Virus record (IMG/VR): IMGVR_UViG_3300031238_000172
Location: 1 to 38,201 of that record
DNA: 38,201 nucleotides
Direction: 5' to 3' (one strand)
From: a virus
Under the pieces are notes generated by a model. The model did not search any database, had not been told where the DNA came from, and saw only the letters and a list, made by a program, of their open reading frames with translations. Positions 14,085 through 22,575 of the stretch are shown here, one piece after another. The position numbers and the translations under genes were made by a program. Numbering within the stretch: the first letter of the stretch is position 1; each line of letters opens with the position of its first letter.

Positions 14085-14150
14085 AACCCACCGACCTAGT
14101 CAAACCCCATTAACACCAAATTAACACTTGGTCCCGTCGATCTTAACCCC

Positions 14151-14477
14151 ATGAAAAACCCAGCCGGCGCCATTCCGCAGCTCACCTTGGCACAGGCCAT
14201 TGAGCGCATCAACCACCTGCGCCCCATCGTCCAGCAGGCGCGAGACGACGCATTCCAAAAGTGCCCACCCGGCCTGACTGGCCTGGCCCAAGACTTGGCT
14301 CTGTACGACGACGGCATATTCAGCGCCGAACAGACCATCAAGTCCATGCGTGAGCGCCTTGGCATCGTGGTCACCCCCGAGTCCTTGGAGTTTGGCCAGT
14401 TACAGGCGGCTCTGTATCAGGGGCACTTCCACGGTAAAGCATTTGAGTCAGAACCTGGAGGGCAACATGGTCAGTAG
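14151..14477 (+). CDS. Early-region hypothetical protein
   Basis: 108 residues, no family recognised. Helical segments (LTLAQAIERINHLRPIVQQARDDAF and IFSAEQTIKSMRERLG) suggest a small DNA- or protein-binding factor. It follows the gp16-like gene by 66 bp in the early operon. Its last 107 bp overlap the 3' end of an oppositely transcribed gene (14371-14835); its own last 30 residues look less constrained. Confidence 0.6.
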   Translation: MKNPAGAIPQLTLAQAIERINHLRPIVQQARDDAFQKCPPGLTGLAQDLALYDDGIFSAEQTIKSMRERLGIVVTPESLEFGQLQAALYQGHFHGKAFESEPGGQHGQ

Positions 14478-14835
14478 CACCCTCCGCGTAAACGCAGGGC
14501 ACGCGCGTTCCGGCAGGCTTGCGCAGCAGGTCGTCGCGGGCCAGCCACCAGCGTACGGCGCAGTGCTTCAGCAGCTCGGCATTGTCCGGCTTGCTCCTGG
14601 CGTTGGCCATCCAGATCACCAGGTTGGCGCCCTGCGCATTCAGCGCATGTCCCAGGTATTGATCAAGATCGCGCTCCAGTGCCTGGTGCACGGCCATGGT
14701 GTGCTCGCGCTTCGTGGTCAGCGCCTCAAAGCCCTGCCACAGCAGATCAGCACCAAAGCGCTGCGTAAAGGACTGGAAGGCAACGCCCAGCGCTTCTGGA
14801 ACCGTCCAGCTCGTGGTTTCAGTGTGGTTTGGCAT
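14371..14835 (-). CDS. Antisense hypothetical gene within the early region
   Basis: 154 residues on the minus strand, from the ATG at 14835 with GGGAG upstream. The sequence looks genuinely coding (VPEALGVAFQSFTQRFGADLLW, LDQYLGHALNAQGANLVIWM, CAVRWWLARDDLL) while the plus strand between 14478 and 14954 offers no convincing gene. No family is recognised. It is divergent from the gene at 14955 and convergent, with a 107-bp overlap, with the gene at 14151. A leftward gene inside an early phage operon is unusual; a lysogen-expressed accessory gene or an antisense regulator are possibilities. Confidence 0.6.
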   Translation of the reverse strand: MPNHTETTSWTVPEALGVAFQSFTQRFGADLLWQGFEALTTKREHTMAVHQALERDLDQYLGHALNAQGANLVIWMANARSKPDNAELLKHCAVRWWLARDDLLRKPAGTRVPCVYAEGATDHVALQVLTQMLYRGSAPDTEPPVTGQTPRTRG

Positions 14836-14954
14836 ATCTGCGGCTCCCTGCTCAACGTGTTGCCCAAACTGTATCTGTCGTGTGTCGGCAGCACCAGTCC
14901 CAATCCGGCTATTTGTTTGGGAACCGTTTCTGCAACTTCCGGGGGGGCCTTCCA

Positions 14955-15425
14955 ATGATCCGTCGCAATTGGAAGCGTTATCAGCCGCCCACTCTGCGTG
15001 ATGCGCTGCAGGGCGACAAGGACTTTGCCCTTGAGCGCCATAACCTGAGCATTGAGCGCATCGCAGAGCGTATGGGCGAGGTCGACCATTGGTCCCTTTA
15101 CAAGTGGATCGCCAACGGCCGCATGCCATTGGTGCTCTTGCCAGCGTACGAACATGCCTGCGGCATTGGTCTGGTGAAGCGCTGGATGGCCGCCAGCGAC
15201 AACAAGCTGTTGGTGGACATGCCAATCGGACGCAAGGCCACCGGCGGCGACATGGTCGAGATCAACTCCGGCTTCGCCAGCGCCTTGCAACTGTTGACCG
15301 ACTTCTACGCAACCAACGGAAGTAACCCAGCCGAGACCTTGGATGCCCTGCGCTTGCACCTGGAGCAGATGGCCTACCACCAACAAAACGTGGCGCAGTT
15401 TGCCACCCCCGAACTGGAGTTTTGA
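14955..15425 (+). CDS. Putative CII-like regulatory protein
   Basis: 156 residues from ATG 14955. The middle (LSIERIAERMGEVDHWSLYKWIANGRMPLVLLPAYEHACG, about residues 31-70) reads as a helix-turn-helix and resembles the phage CII-type regulatory family, with a C-terminal helical part (LDALRLHLEQMAYHQQNVAQF). It would regulate early or lysogenic genes, but the family match is by eye only. It opens an uninterrupted run of overlapping genes to the transposase; a 119-bp intergenic region (14836-14954) separates it from the divergent gene and could hold both promoters. Confidence 0.6.
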   Translation: MIRRNWKRYQPPTLRDALQGDKDFALERHNLSIERIAERMGEVDHWSLYKWIANGRMPLVLLPAYEHACGIGLVKRWMAASDNKLLVDMPIGRKATGGDMVEINSGFASALQLLTDFYATNGSNPAETLDALRLHLEQMAYHQQNVAQFATPELEF

Positions 15426-15427
15426 GA

Positions 15428-15724
15428 ATGGACGAACAACACATTTCCTATGCCCTGGCAAAGCAGGTTCCAGATATGGCACGCGGCTTCACCGTTGGCA
15501 CGGCGTATGGTGACATCGTCATTCCACCGGGCAAGTTGGCGAGGCACCTGCAGGCAAATATGGAGCGTGCTTTGGTGCGCGAACTGGGTCTGGTGGTAGC
15601 ACAACGAACCAAGCGTTTCGCCGTCAAACCCATGACATACGCACAGTACTCTTCGGTGGTGAACGAACTGTTTGGCGGCACCAAAGCAAGCAAGAAAAAA
15701 GCAACCAATGGTGGCGTCGCATGA
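15428..15724 (+). CDS. Early-region hypothetical protein
   Basis: 98 residues from ATG 15428, two bases after the preceding stop, and overlapping the next gene by 4 bp (ATGA). The N-terminal half is polar; the C-terminal end is Lys-rich (KASKKKATNGG). No domain recognised. Its tight spacing to both neighbours supports expression. Confidence 0.65.
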   Translation: MDEQHISYALAKQVPDMARGFTVGTAYGDIVIPPGKLARHLQANMERALVRELGLVVAQRTKRFAVKPMTYAQYSSVVNELFGGTKASKKKATNGGVA

Positions 15725-16041
15725 AGAGCAATCCGACCACCAACTACACCAACGAATCGCAGCAACGGCTGATCAAGCTGGTACTGGTGCTGTTTGGCGA
15801 CGCAGTCAATGGCTATTCACCCAGTGCACTGGCCAAGACCATGGGCTGCTCGGCAGCCATTGTGACCCGCGACATGCACAACCTGGTCAAGGCCGGTGTT
15901 GCCGAGCGCGACGAAGCGACTGGCGCATGCCGACTGACCCCCCGGTTGCCGCAACAGGCAATCAAGGTCTGGACCTCTATTGACCGCGCTGAGCGCCGTC
16001 TTGAGGAGTCCAAACAACGTTTTTCCCGTAACCCCGACTGA
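15721..16041 (+). CDS. Winged-helix early regulator
   Basis: 106 residues. A winged helix-turn-helix of IclR/MarR type is visible (YSPSALAKTMGCSAAIVTRDMHNLVKAGVAERD, about residues 31-65), with an ending typical of small regulators encoded just upstream of BcepMu/B3-type transposase genes. The start and end overlap the neighbouring genes by 4 bp and 1 bp. The target is unknown; regulation of the early operon is likely. Confidence 0.7.
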   Translation: MKSNPTTNYTNESQQRLIKLVLVLFGDAVNGYSPSALAKTMGCSAAIVTRDMHNLVKAGVAERDEATGACRLTPRLPQQAIKVWTSIDRAERRLEESKQRFSRNPD

Positions 16042-17009
16042 TGAAGGCACCTATGACCGCAGGACGCAAACCCAAAAAAGCTGACGTTGTTGATGTGATC
16101 GACCCCAGCCTTGACCAAACCAAGATTTCAGGAGCAATGGTGCAGATGCGCGCCGATGGCATTGCAGAGCGACAGGCACACGAAGCTGGAATATTTGACC
16201 TTGGCCGCCAAGTTGGCGGCATTCAAATGGCCCAAGTAACCCGTCAGTTTTCTGCCGTGGCAGAAATCAAGCTGTTCGCGGAAATCAAAGAATCCAATAA
16301 ATTCAAAGAGTTAGCGATATTGCAGGCCGATGGAACTTCTGCCGTGGCAGAAAACATCGAAGACTTCTGCAGGATGGTCTTTGGCGTTGGCTACAAGGCC
16401 ATGAACGAGGAAAGCCTGACATTGCGGGCACTTGGTGATGGTGCTTACGATGCAGCCAACCGACTCGGCCTCAACCGCAAACAACTTCGCCTGATTCGCA
16501 GTCTCCCCGATGCCCAGCGCACCGCCGTGGCAGAAGCCATCCAGGCGGAAGGCAAGGCGGAAGTGGTAGCCATCATTGAAGACCTGGCCGCGCAACTGGC
16601 GCAGGCCCAGGACGATGCCACCGATGCCAGAGAAGAAGTCAAGGCCAGAGAGGCCGTGATCGCCGACAAAAACGCGGCAGCAGACAAGTTGCGCGCCAAG
16701 CTCAAACGGGTGCAGGCTGCTCCACCTGACGTTGTTCTGGCGGAACTGCATAAAGAGGCAACTGATTTCATGCACGATGCCAACGGCTGTATCCATGGTG
16801 AGCTTCGCCAGGCTCTCATAGCGATCAAGAATCACGATGAGGAAGACCACAGTGTTTTCATGGCAGGACTGGTGGGTCAGATACAGGCAAACCTGAAAGC
16901 CCTGCGCGCCGAGTTCAATTTGCCGGACGTGAGCAGCGCGAAAGACCAGGAGCTGGCCGCCCAGGTGGTCCAGTGGGCACCCAAGAAGGCTGTGGCAACT
17001 GGGAAATGA
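16041..17009 (+). CDS. Coiled-coil protein upstream of transposase
   Basis: 322 residues. Residues about 45-150 are helical with IFDLGRQVGGIQMAQV and ENIEDFCRMVFGVGYKAM; residues about 160-245 form a long coiled coil (AQAQDDATDAREEVKAREAVIADKN); a C-terminal helical domain follows. Proteins of this build precede the transposase in BcepMu-like phages; their function is unknown and may concern transposition or replication. A second ATG lies at residue 5. The gene starts on the TGA of the previous one and ends 3 bp before the transposase. Confidence 0.7.
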   Translation: MKAPMTAGRKPKKADVVDVIDPSLDQTKISGAMVQMRADGIAERQAHEAGIFDLGRQVGGIQMAQVTRQFSAVAEIKLFAEIKESNKFKELAILQADGTSAVAENIEDFCRMVFGVGYKAMNEESLTLRALGDGAYDAANRLGLNRKQLRLIRSLPDAQRTAVAEAIQAEGKAEVVAIIEDLAAQLAQAQDDATDAREEVKAREAVIADKNAAADKLRAKLKRVQAAPPDVVLAELHKEATDFMHDANGCIHGELRQALIAIKNHDEEDHSVFMAGLVGQIQANLKALRAEFNLPDVSSAKDQELAAQVVQWAPKKAVATGK

Positions 17010-17012
17010 AGC

Positions 17013-18803
17013 ATGCCATCCATCAACGCCTCAAGCATTCAACGCCTGGTGCAAGTGGCTCAAGCCACATCTGCCCTGGGGCGTGGCACCAAGGGGGACA
17101 TCGTGAACCAAGCTTGTAAAGAACTGGGCAAGTCGCGTGCCACGGTGTACCGCCAGTTGAAGAAGGTCAGCGTGCGGCCCCAACGCCGCCAGCGCAGCGA
17201 TGCGGGCACGGTCAGCCTGGACAGAAAAGAGGCTGAACTGATCAGCGCCTTGCTGATGGAAAGCCACCGCAAGAATGCCAAGCGACTGCTGAGCATAGGC
17301 CGCGCAGTGCGCTTGCTGCGCACCAGTGGTCAGGTGCGGGCCGAATACATTGATGCAGCCTCCGGCGAGATCAGGCCATTGAGTGACAGCGCCATCAGCC
17401 GTGCCCTGCGCGTGCTGGGCTTGCATCCTGACCAGCTCCTGCAGCCGGCTCCCGCCATTGAATTGCGCAGTCTGCACCCAAACCATGTCTGGCAGATTGA
17501 TGCGTCCCTGTGCGTGCTGTACTACCTGAACGCCCGTACGCCAAATGAGGCGGGCCTGCAGGTGATGCCACGCGAGCAGTTCTACAAGAACAAGCCTGCC
17601 AACCTGAAGCGCATTGAGGCCGACCGTGTGTGGCGCTATGTGGTGACAGACCACAACAGCGGCTCCATCTTCCTGCACTATGTGCTTGGTGCCGAGAGCG
17701 GAATCAACCTGGCGGAAAGCTTCATTGCCGCCATTCAGCAGCGCGATGACGACCCGTTCCACGGCGTTCCGTTGATCTTGATGATGGATATGGGCAGCGC
17801 CAACACCAGCGGCCTGTTCACCAACCTGGCGCGCCGCCTGGATGTGCAAACTATCGCCCACGCGCCCGGCAATGCCCGCGCCACCGGCCAGGTGGAAAAG
17901 ACACAAGACATTGTGGAGCGCTACTTTGAAAGCGCCTTGAAGCTGGTGGCGCCAGTGGGCAGCCTGGAGGAACTGAACGACAACGCACGTTGCTGGTCCC
18001 GCTTCTTCAATGCCACCGAGGTCCACAGCCGCCACGGCCGCACGCGTACCCAGCAGTGGCTCAGCATTCAGGAGGAACAACTGCGGATTGCCCCACCGGT
18101 GGACCTGTGCCAGGACCTGCTCACGCACGAGCCTGAGCTGCGCGTGGTGTCGGACTTCTTGACAGTTTCGTTCAAGAGCCGCGAGGTTGACGTAAGCACC
18201 GTGCCGGGTGTCATGGTGGGTGAAAAACTGAAGGTCACCTACAACCCCTATGACGCCAACTGCGCCTGCATCATCGACATCGATGCAGATGGCCACGAGC
18301 TGCTGCACAGCGTGCCACTGGTGATCCGTGGTGAGGACGGCTTCCGCATCGACGGCGCCGCCGCAGTCATTGGCGAGGACTACAGAAGCTTGCCCGACAC
18401 GCTGGCCGACACCAACCGCAAGCTGGTCAAGCGCATTGCCATGGATGCCAGTACGGACGAGGAAGCCGACGCCAAGCGCCGCGCCAAGACGGTGCCGTTT
18501 GGGGGCCGCATCAAGCCATTCAAGGAAATGCGGGAAACCGTGCTGCCCACCACATTACCCAAGCGGGGAACAGATTTGGTGCCCGCAGTGACCACCAGCA
18601 GCACACCGCTGCCGGTGCGCACCCTGACCCAGTTTGAAGCCGCACAAGCCCTGGTGGCCATGGGCCTGGAACTCAACTCCGAGCTGGTATCCACCCTGCG
18701 CAGCCTGTACCCCGATGGTGTGCCAGAGAACGAGCTGGAGGCCCTGCAGGCCCGCCTGACGGTGCGCACCGGACTGCGTGTTGTTGCTGGGGGTGGGGTA
18801 TGA
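17013..18803 (+). CDS. Transposase A (DDE, Mu A-like)
   Basis: 596 residues. The N-terminal part (about 1-140) has helix-turn-helix segments for end binding (KELGKSRATVYRQLKKV). The integrase core carries the catalytic triad D163 (WQIDAS), D259 (MMDMGSA) and E295 (GQVEKTQ), with the classical 35-residue D-E spacing. A beta-barrel and C-terminal tail (about 400-596) follow; the tail would contact the B protein. It cuts and joins phage ends to target DNA for integration and replicative transposition. The family is that of BcepMu/B3-type TnpA. It overlaps the B gene by 4 bp. Confidence 0.95.
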   Translation: MPSINASSIQRLVQVAQATSALGRGTKGDIVNQACKELGKSRATVYRQLKKVSVRPQRRQRSDAGTVSLDRKEAELISALLMESHRKNAKRLLSIGRAVRLLRTSGQVRAEYIDAASGEIRPLSDSAISRALRVLGLHPDQLLQPAPAIELRSLHPNHVWQIDASLCVLYYLNARTPNEAGLQVMPREQFYKNKPANLKRIEADRVWRYVVTDHNSGSIFLHYVLGAESGINLAESFIAAIQQRDDDPFHGVPLILMMDMGSANTSGLFTNLARRLDVQTIAHAPGNARATGQVEKTQDIVERYFESALKLVAPVGSLEELNDNARCWSRFFNATEVHSRHGRTRTQQWLSIQEEQLRIAPPVDLCQDLLTHEPELRVVSDFLTVSFKSREVDVSTVPGVMVGEKLKVTYNPYDANCACIIDIDADGHELLHSVPLVIRGEDGFRIDGAAAVIGEDYRSLPDTLADTNRKLVKRIAMDASTDEEADAKRRAKTVPFGGRIKPFKEMRETVLPTTLPKRGTDLVPAVTTSSTPLPVRTLTQFEAAQALVAMGLELNSELVSTLRSLYPDGVPENELEALQARLTVRTGLRVVAGGGV

Positions 18804-20098
18804 CCGAAGTACTCGTCGCACGCAAGCTGACCCCAGACGCTGTACGCGTGATCCATGGGATGACGCTCGAAGGTAAGACAAAGAAGGAGATGTCGCGGGC
18901 AACTGGCCTTTCGACCGACACGATCAAACGTCTCCGATCAGGACGGTATCAAAGCATGGACGCGGCAACCCGCGCTGTCTGGCAAGAGTTGTTCGGGCCT
19001 GAAGAGGCCCAGCAAGGGGCTAATCCCCCGGGGGCTGGCGATCAGGGCGACAAGGGTGCAACACCCGGTGCCTCTCGGGTCGATCTACGCCCCAAATCCG
19101 GCTATTTCCCAGTAGCCAAAAAGTTGGCCCCGACGAGTTCGTACCTCGCCGGAGCCGATCCCCAAAGTCCCGTTACTGAAACTGAGAAGGAAGACAACAT
19201 GTTACTGGTTTCCGAAGGCCTCAAGCCCGAGACCCGCAAGCACTTCAAACTGCCCCGCAATCCATTCGTGGATGACATACAAACACCGGCCGATGTCTTC
19301 CAGACCCCCTGCGTGCGCTACGTGCGCGCCGCTTTGATGGACTGTGCCAACCACCATGGCTTCATCGCAGTGGTGGGGGAAAGTGGCGCGGGCAAGAGCA
19401 CGCTGGCCGAAGACCTGCAGGAGCGCATCCGTGCCGAAGGCAAGGACATCCTGATCATCAGGCCCTACGTCCTGGGCATGGAAGGCACTGATGACCGGGG
19501 CAAGACGCTCAAGTCCACGCAGATCGCCGAAGCCATCGGCACCGCACTGGACCCCAACATCGTCCTGCGGCTGTCCAGTGAGGCACGTTTCCGCCAGGTG
19601 CACGAGATGCTCAAGGCCAGCCGCAACGTGGGCCGCCACCATCTGCTGGTGATTGAAGAGGCGCACTGCCTGCCCCTGGCAACGCTCAAGCACTTGAAGC
19701 GCTTCCTGGAGCTGAAAGACGGCATGCAGCGCCTACTCGGCATTGCGCTGATCGGCCAGCCCGAGCTGCGCCAGCGCCTCTCCAGCCAGAATGCCGAGGT
19801 GCGCGAGGTGGCGCAGCGCTGCGAGGTGGTCACCCTGGACCCGCTGGACGCCGAGCTGGAGGGCTACCTGCAGCACAAGTTCTCGCGCTTTGATCTGAAG
19901 CTGGCCGACGTGTTTGAGCCCGATGCGTTCGACGCCATCCGCGCCCGCCTGATTCGCATGCCGCGCGGTGGCAAGCCCACCGATGCCACCAGCGCCTGCT
20001 ACCCCCTGGTGGTCAACAACCTGGTGGCGCGTGCCATGAACGCCGCTGCCCGCGCCGCCTGGCCCAAGGTCACGGCCGACGTTGTTGCGGGGTGCTGA
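18800..20098 (+). CDS. Transposition protein B (AAA+ ATPase, Mu B-like)
   Basis: 432 residues. An N-terminal helix-turn-helix (about 12-50; MSRATGLSTDTIKRLRSG) is followed by a low-complexity linker (66-130) and an ExeA/MuB-type AAA+ domain with Walker A GESGAGKST (193-201) and Walker B HLLVIEEAH (281-289). It binds target DNA, captures it for the transposase and gives target immunity. A second in-frame ATG at residue 134 (19199) has AAGGAAG 6 bases upstream and begins exactly before the ATPase domain, so a shorter product lacking the HTH is possible. The full form is longer than the roughly 310 residues of Mu B because of the linker. Confidence 0.93.
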   Translation: MTEVLVARKLTPDAVRVIHGMTLEGKTKKEMSRATGLSTDTIKRLRSGRYQSMDAATRAVWQELFGPEEAQQGANPPGAGDQGDKGATPGASRVDLRPKSGYFPVAKKLAPTSSYLAGADPQSPVTETEKEDNMLLVSEGLKPETRKHFKLPRNPFVDDIQTPADVFQTPCVRYVRAALMDCANHHGFIAVVGESGAGKSTLAEDLQERIRAEGKDILIIRPYVLGMEGTDDRGKTLKSTQIAEAIGTALDPNIVLRLSSEARFRQVHEMLKASRNVGRHHLLVIEEAHCLPLATLKHLKRFLELKDGMQRLLGIALIGQPELRQRLSSQNAEVREVAQRCEVVTLDPLDAELEGYLQHKFSRFDLKLADVFEPDAFDAIRARLIRMPRGGKPTDATSACYPLVVNNLVARAMNAAARAAWPKVTADVVAGC

Positions 20099-20100
20099 TC

Positions 20101-20247
20101 ATGCGCAGCTATCTGATCCAGATCACCATGGCTGACGGCTTAATCAGCGTGCTCAGAGGCCTGTACGAGGACGGCTTTGACGCAGTGATCAGCGCGATGG
20201 ACACATTCCCGGAGGCCAAACGCATCAGCGCCTGGATTTCACCATGA
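20101..20247 (+). CDS. Small early phage protein
   Basis: 48 residues, starting 2 bp after the B stop and overlapping the next gene by 4 bp (ATGA). The sequence (YLIQITMADGLISVL, DGFDAVISAMDTFPEAKRISAW) reads as a small beta-alpha fold typical of short proteins that follow the B gene in Mu-like phages. Function unknown. Confidence 0.65.
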   Translation: MRSYLIQITMADGLISVLRGLYEDGFDAVISAMDTFPEAKRISAWISP

Positions 20248-20393
20248 GCAAGCGCTACCCCTATGCGCCTGGCGCGGTAGAGCACAGCACCCGCCAGAAC
20301 CTGTTGCGCGACCTGGCGCTGGCTGTTGCCCTGATGGCGGTGTCCGGCCTGCTGGGCTTTGCTGTCGGCATGCTTCGGGGGTGCGCCCAGTGA
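20244..20393 (+). CDS. Small single-TM early protein
   Basis: 49 residues with a basic/polar N-terminus (SKRYPYAPGAVEHSTRQN) and one C-terminal transmembrane helix (LALAVALMAVSGLLGFAVGM). Overlaps the preceding gene by 4 bp and the following GTG start by 4 bp. Function unknown; tight coupling suggests it is real. Confidence 0.62.
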   Translation: MSKRYPYAPGAVEHSTRQNLLRDLALAVALMAVSGLLGFAVGMLRGCAQ

Positions 20394-21022
20394 GCCAGCA
20401 AGACATTGCCTGCCCGGTCTGCGGCACTGAGCTGACGCTGGCGCAACTGTTCAGCAGCGAAGACACCCAGCGTGCCTTCGCGCGGCTGGCCAGCGTCAGC
20501 ATTCCGCTCGGCGCCCGGGTGCTGCAGTACTGCACCCTGTTCGCACCGCCCAAGACCCGCCTGACCGTGCCCAAGCAGGTCAAGCTGATCATGACCTTGC
20601 TGCCGGACCTGGAGCGCCAGGCCATCACGCACAAGGGCCGGGAGTGGACGGTGCCGCTGGCTCTGTGGGCACAAGCCATCGACCAGATGCTGACCGCCCG
20701 CGATATCGGCAAGCTGGACCTGCCCATGAAAGGCCACGGCTACCTGTACTCCATTCTGGTTGGCCTGTCCGACAAGGTGGAGGCCAGAGCCGAGGCCCAG
20801 AGCGAAGCCGCCGCGCGCACCGCCCCCCGCCAAGACACCGTCCAGGTGCGGGGTCAGGCACTGCCCGTCGGCGCCGCCCTGAGCAAGGTGTATGGCGATG
20901 TTGACCCGGCGCTGACCAAGCTGGACCGGGACGATGCCGCCCGGGCGCCCATGCCAGCAGCCCAGCGCCAGCACATCGCGGCCGTCCTGGCCGACGCCAG
21001 GCAGAAAGGCATTACGCCATGA
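20390..21022 (+). CDS. Zinc-ribbon early phage protein
   Basis: 210 residues from a GTG at 20390 that overlaps the upstream TGA. An N-terminal CPVC (about residues 8-11) and a later lone cysteine suggest a partial metal site; the middle is helical with basic patches (AITHKGREWTVPLALWAQAIDQ) and resembles a small DNA-binding or DnaT-like domain, while the C-terminus has an Ala/Arg-rich tail. A protein of this type recurs in the early operon of related prophages; function unknown. Confidence 0.65.
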   Translation: MSQQDIACPVCGTELTLAQLFSSEDTQRAFARLASVSIPLGARVLQYCTLFAPPKTRLTVPKQVKLIMTLLPDLERQAITHKGREWTVPLALWAQAIDQMLTARDIGKLDLPMKGHGYLYSILVGLSDKVEARAEAQSEAAARTAPRQDTVQVRGQALPVGAALSKVYGDVDPALTKLDRDDAARAPMPAAQRQHIAAVLADARQKGITP

Positions 21023-21354
21023 AACGCGCGCGCATTGAGACCGACGCTGGCACCGAGATCCAGTGCGCCAAGTGCAAGGACTTCTGGCCGGAAGACCCGG
21101 AGTTCTATTTCTTCACGCCCAAGAAGGGCTACCACTCCTGGTGCAAGGCCTGCTACCGCGCAGACCCCAAGGTCTTGGCCAAGGTGCAGCGCGGCCTGAA
21201 CAAGGCAGCCGCCCAACGCAACACAACCCGCAACACCCCATCCACTTCTACTGAAGGAATCACCAATGAACGCAACTGCAAACACTATCCCTCCTGGCTA
21301 CTGGCAGGATGCCACGGGCAACCTGGTGCCAGTCGCCAAGATCAAGGACATTGA
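21019..21354 (+). CDS. Small zinc-finger protein overlapping DUF3164 gene
   Basis: 111 residues. Residues 16-48 form a two-CxxC zinc ribbon (CAKCKDFW...SWCKACYR), a design typical of small phage nucleic-acid-binding proteins. The start overlaps the previous gene by 4 bp. The last about 30 residues run 89 bp into the DUF3164 gene in another frame and look unconstrained, so the functional protein is probably the first 80 residues. Confidence 0.68.
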   Translation: MKRARIETDAGTEIQCAKCKDFWPEDPEFYFFTPKKGYHSWCKACYRADPKVLAKVQRGLNKAAAQRNTTRNTPSTSTEGITNERNCKHYPSWLLAGCHGQPGASRQDQGH

Positions 21355-21889
21355 CAAGGACCGCAGCAGGACAGTCACCGAGCTGTGCGAGCAGGCCAAA
21401 ACGGAGAGCGCCCGACTGCTGGGCTTCAAGGTCACCTCTATGCAGGCCGTCAATGACTTCGTGGCTCGCAGCCTGGCCGAATATGAGGTGAAGCACGGCG
21501 GTGCCAAGGGCAACGTGACGCTGGTCTCCTTTGATGGTCGCTACAAGGTGATTCGCCAAGTGCAGCCCACCATCGTCTTTGATGAACGGCTGCAGGCCGC
21601 CAAGGCACTGATCGACGAATGCATCCAGAGCTGGAGCAAGGGCTCCAACGCCAACATCAAGGTGCTGGTGAATGATGCCTTTCAGGTCGACGCCGCAGGC
21701 AAGATCAGCACTGGCCGCGTGCTGGGCCTGCGCCGTTTGGAGATCACCGACGAGAAATGGCTGCGGGCAATGCAGGCGATCGGCGACAGCATGCGCGTGT
21801 CCAGCACCAAGCCATACATCCGGTTCTACGAGCGCGACGATGCCACGGGCGACTATGTATCCATCAACCTCGACGTGGCGGCAGCATGA
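21266..21889 (+). CDS. DUF3164 phage protein
   Basis: 207 residues. The start PPGYWQDATGNLVPVAKIKDID, the central SFDGRYKV and the end ...GDYVSINLDVAAA are characteristic of DUF3164, a protein of unknown function found in the early operon of nearly all Mu-like phages, next to the Gam position. GAAGGA precedes the ATG. The stop overlaps the next ATG by 3 bp. A role in DNA replication or recombination is plausible from location only. Confidence 0.88.
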   Translation: MNATANTIPPGYWQDATGNLVPVAKIKDIDKDRSRTVTELCEQAKTESARLLGFKVTSMQAVNDFVARSLAEYEVKHGGAKGNVTLVSFDGRYKVIRQVQPTIVFDERLQAAKALIDECIQSWSKGSNANIKVLVNDAFQVDAAGKISTGRVLGLRRLEITDEKWLRAMQAIGDSMRVSSTKPYIRFYERDDATGDYVSINLDVAAA

Positions 21890-22575
21890 GCACCAATGCC
21901 GCTCCAATCGATGATTCGGGTGACTTTACCCATGTATTCACTTCTGCCGCGACTACTGCCGCACCGGAAGGTATCGGCGCCAATTCGGTGTTCGCGCTGG
22001 GCAGCAAGCCCGCTGACAGCAAGCCGCAACGCAAGGTCAGGGCCTCCCCCCAGCGTGAGCGCCTGATCAAGACGCTGGAAGCATGCGGTGAGCTGAACAC
22101 CGACGGCATCTCCGAGGCCATGGGCATTACCGTCCAGGCTGCTGCGGACTTGGCGTGGAAGACGGCTAAAGCGGAACTGATCGCCTACAGCGAGCGTGAT
22201 GGTCGCAAGTTCTACCGGGCACGCACTCTCGCGGCAATCGGATTCCAGACATGGTTGGAGAAGAAGGGCAGTACACAAGCGGGGCCAATCACAAGCGCCA
22301 AACCCCGGCGTGGTGTGGCCTCACTGCCGGCAGCAAAAGTGGCAGAAGTCAAGTCGACAGCCAATTCTCTTCAGCACGGTGGCCAGCACTACAAGGGTCT
22401 GACCATTGAGCCATGGGACTACATCGCCGCCAACAAGATCGGCTTCCTGGAAGGGAATGCCATCAAGTATCTGACACGCTGGAAGGAAAAGAACGGCGTC
22501 GAAGACCTTTACAAGGCCCTGCACTACGTTCAGAAAGCCATTGAAGTAAACACCAACGGGGAGACAGTGAAATGA
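21886..22575 (+). CDS. Winged-helix plus DUF3310 protein
   Basis: 229 residues from ATG 21886. A disordered N-terminus (1-45) leads to a winged-helix segment (about 48-105; RERLIKTLEACGELNTDGISEAMGITVQ). The C-terminus (about 160-225) is DUF3310, with HYKGLTIEPWDYIAANK, GNAIKYLTRWKEKNG and YKALHYVQKAIE; DUF3310 domains are frequent in phage nucleotide-kinase-like proteins. The combination of DNA-binding-like and DUF3310 parts in one chain is notable. It overlaps both neighbours by 4 bp. Confidence 0.75.
   Translation: MSTNAAPIDDSGDFTHVFTSAATTAAPEGIGANSVFALGSKPADSKPQRKVRASPQRERLIKTLEACGELNTDGISEAMGITVQAAADLAWKTAKAELIAYSERDGRKFYRARTLAAIGFQTWLEKKGSTQAGPITSAKPRRGVASLPAAKVAEVKSTANSLQHGGQHYKGLTIEPWDYIAANKIGFLEGNAIKYLTRWKEKNGVEDLYKALHYVQKAIEVNTNGETVK

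Noticed and set aside
17031-18308. Long minus-strand ORF (425 codons) opposite the transposase
   Set aside because: It is the antisense shadow of the GC-rich transposase gene; composition is His/Gln/Val-rich without domain features, and it has no operon context.
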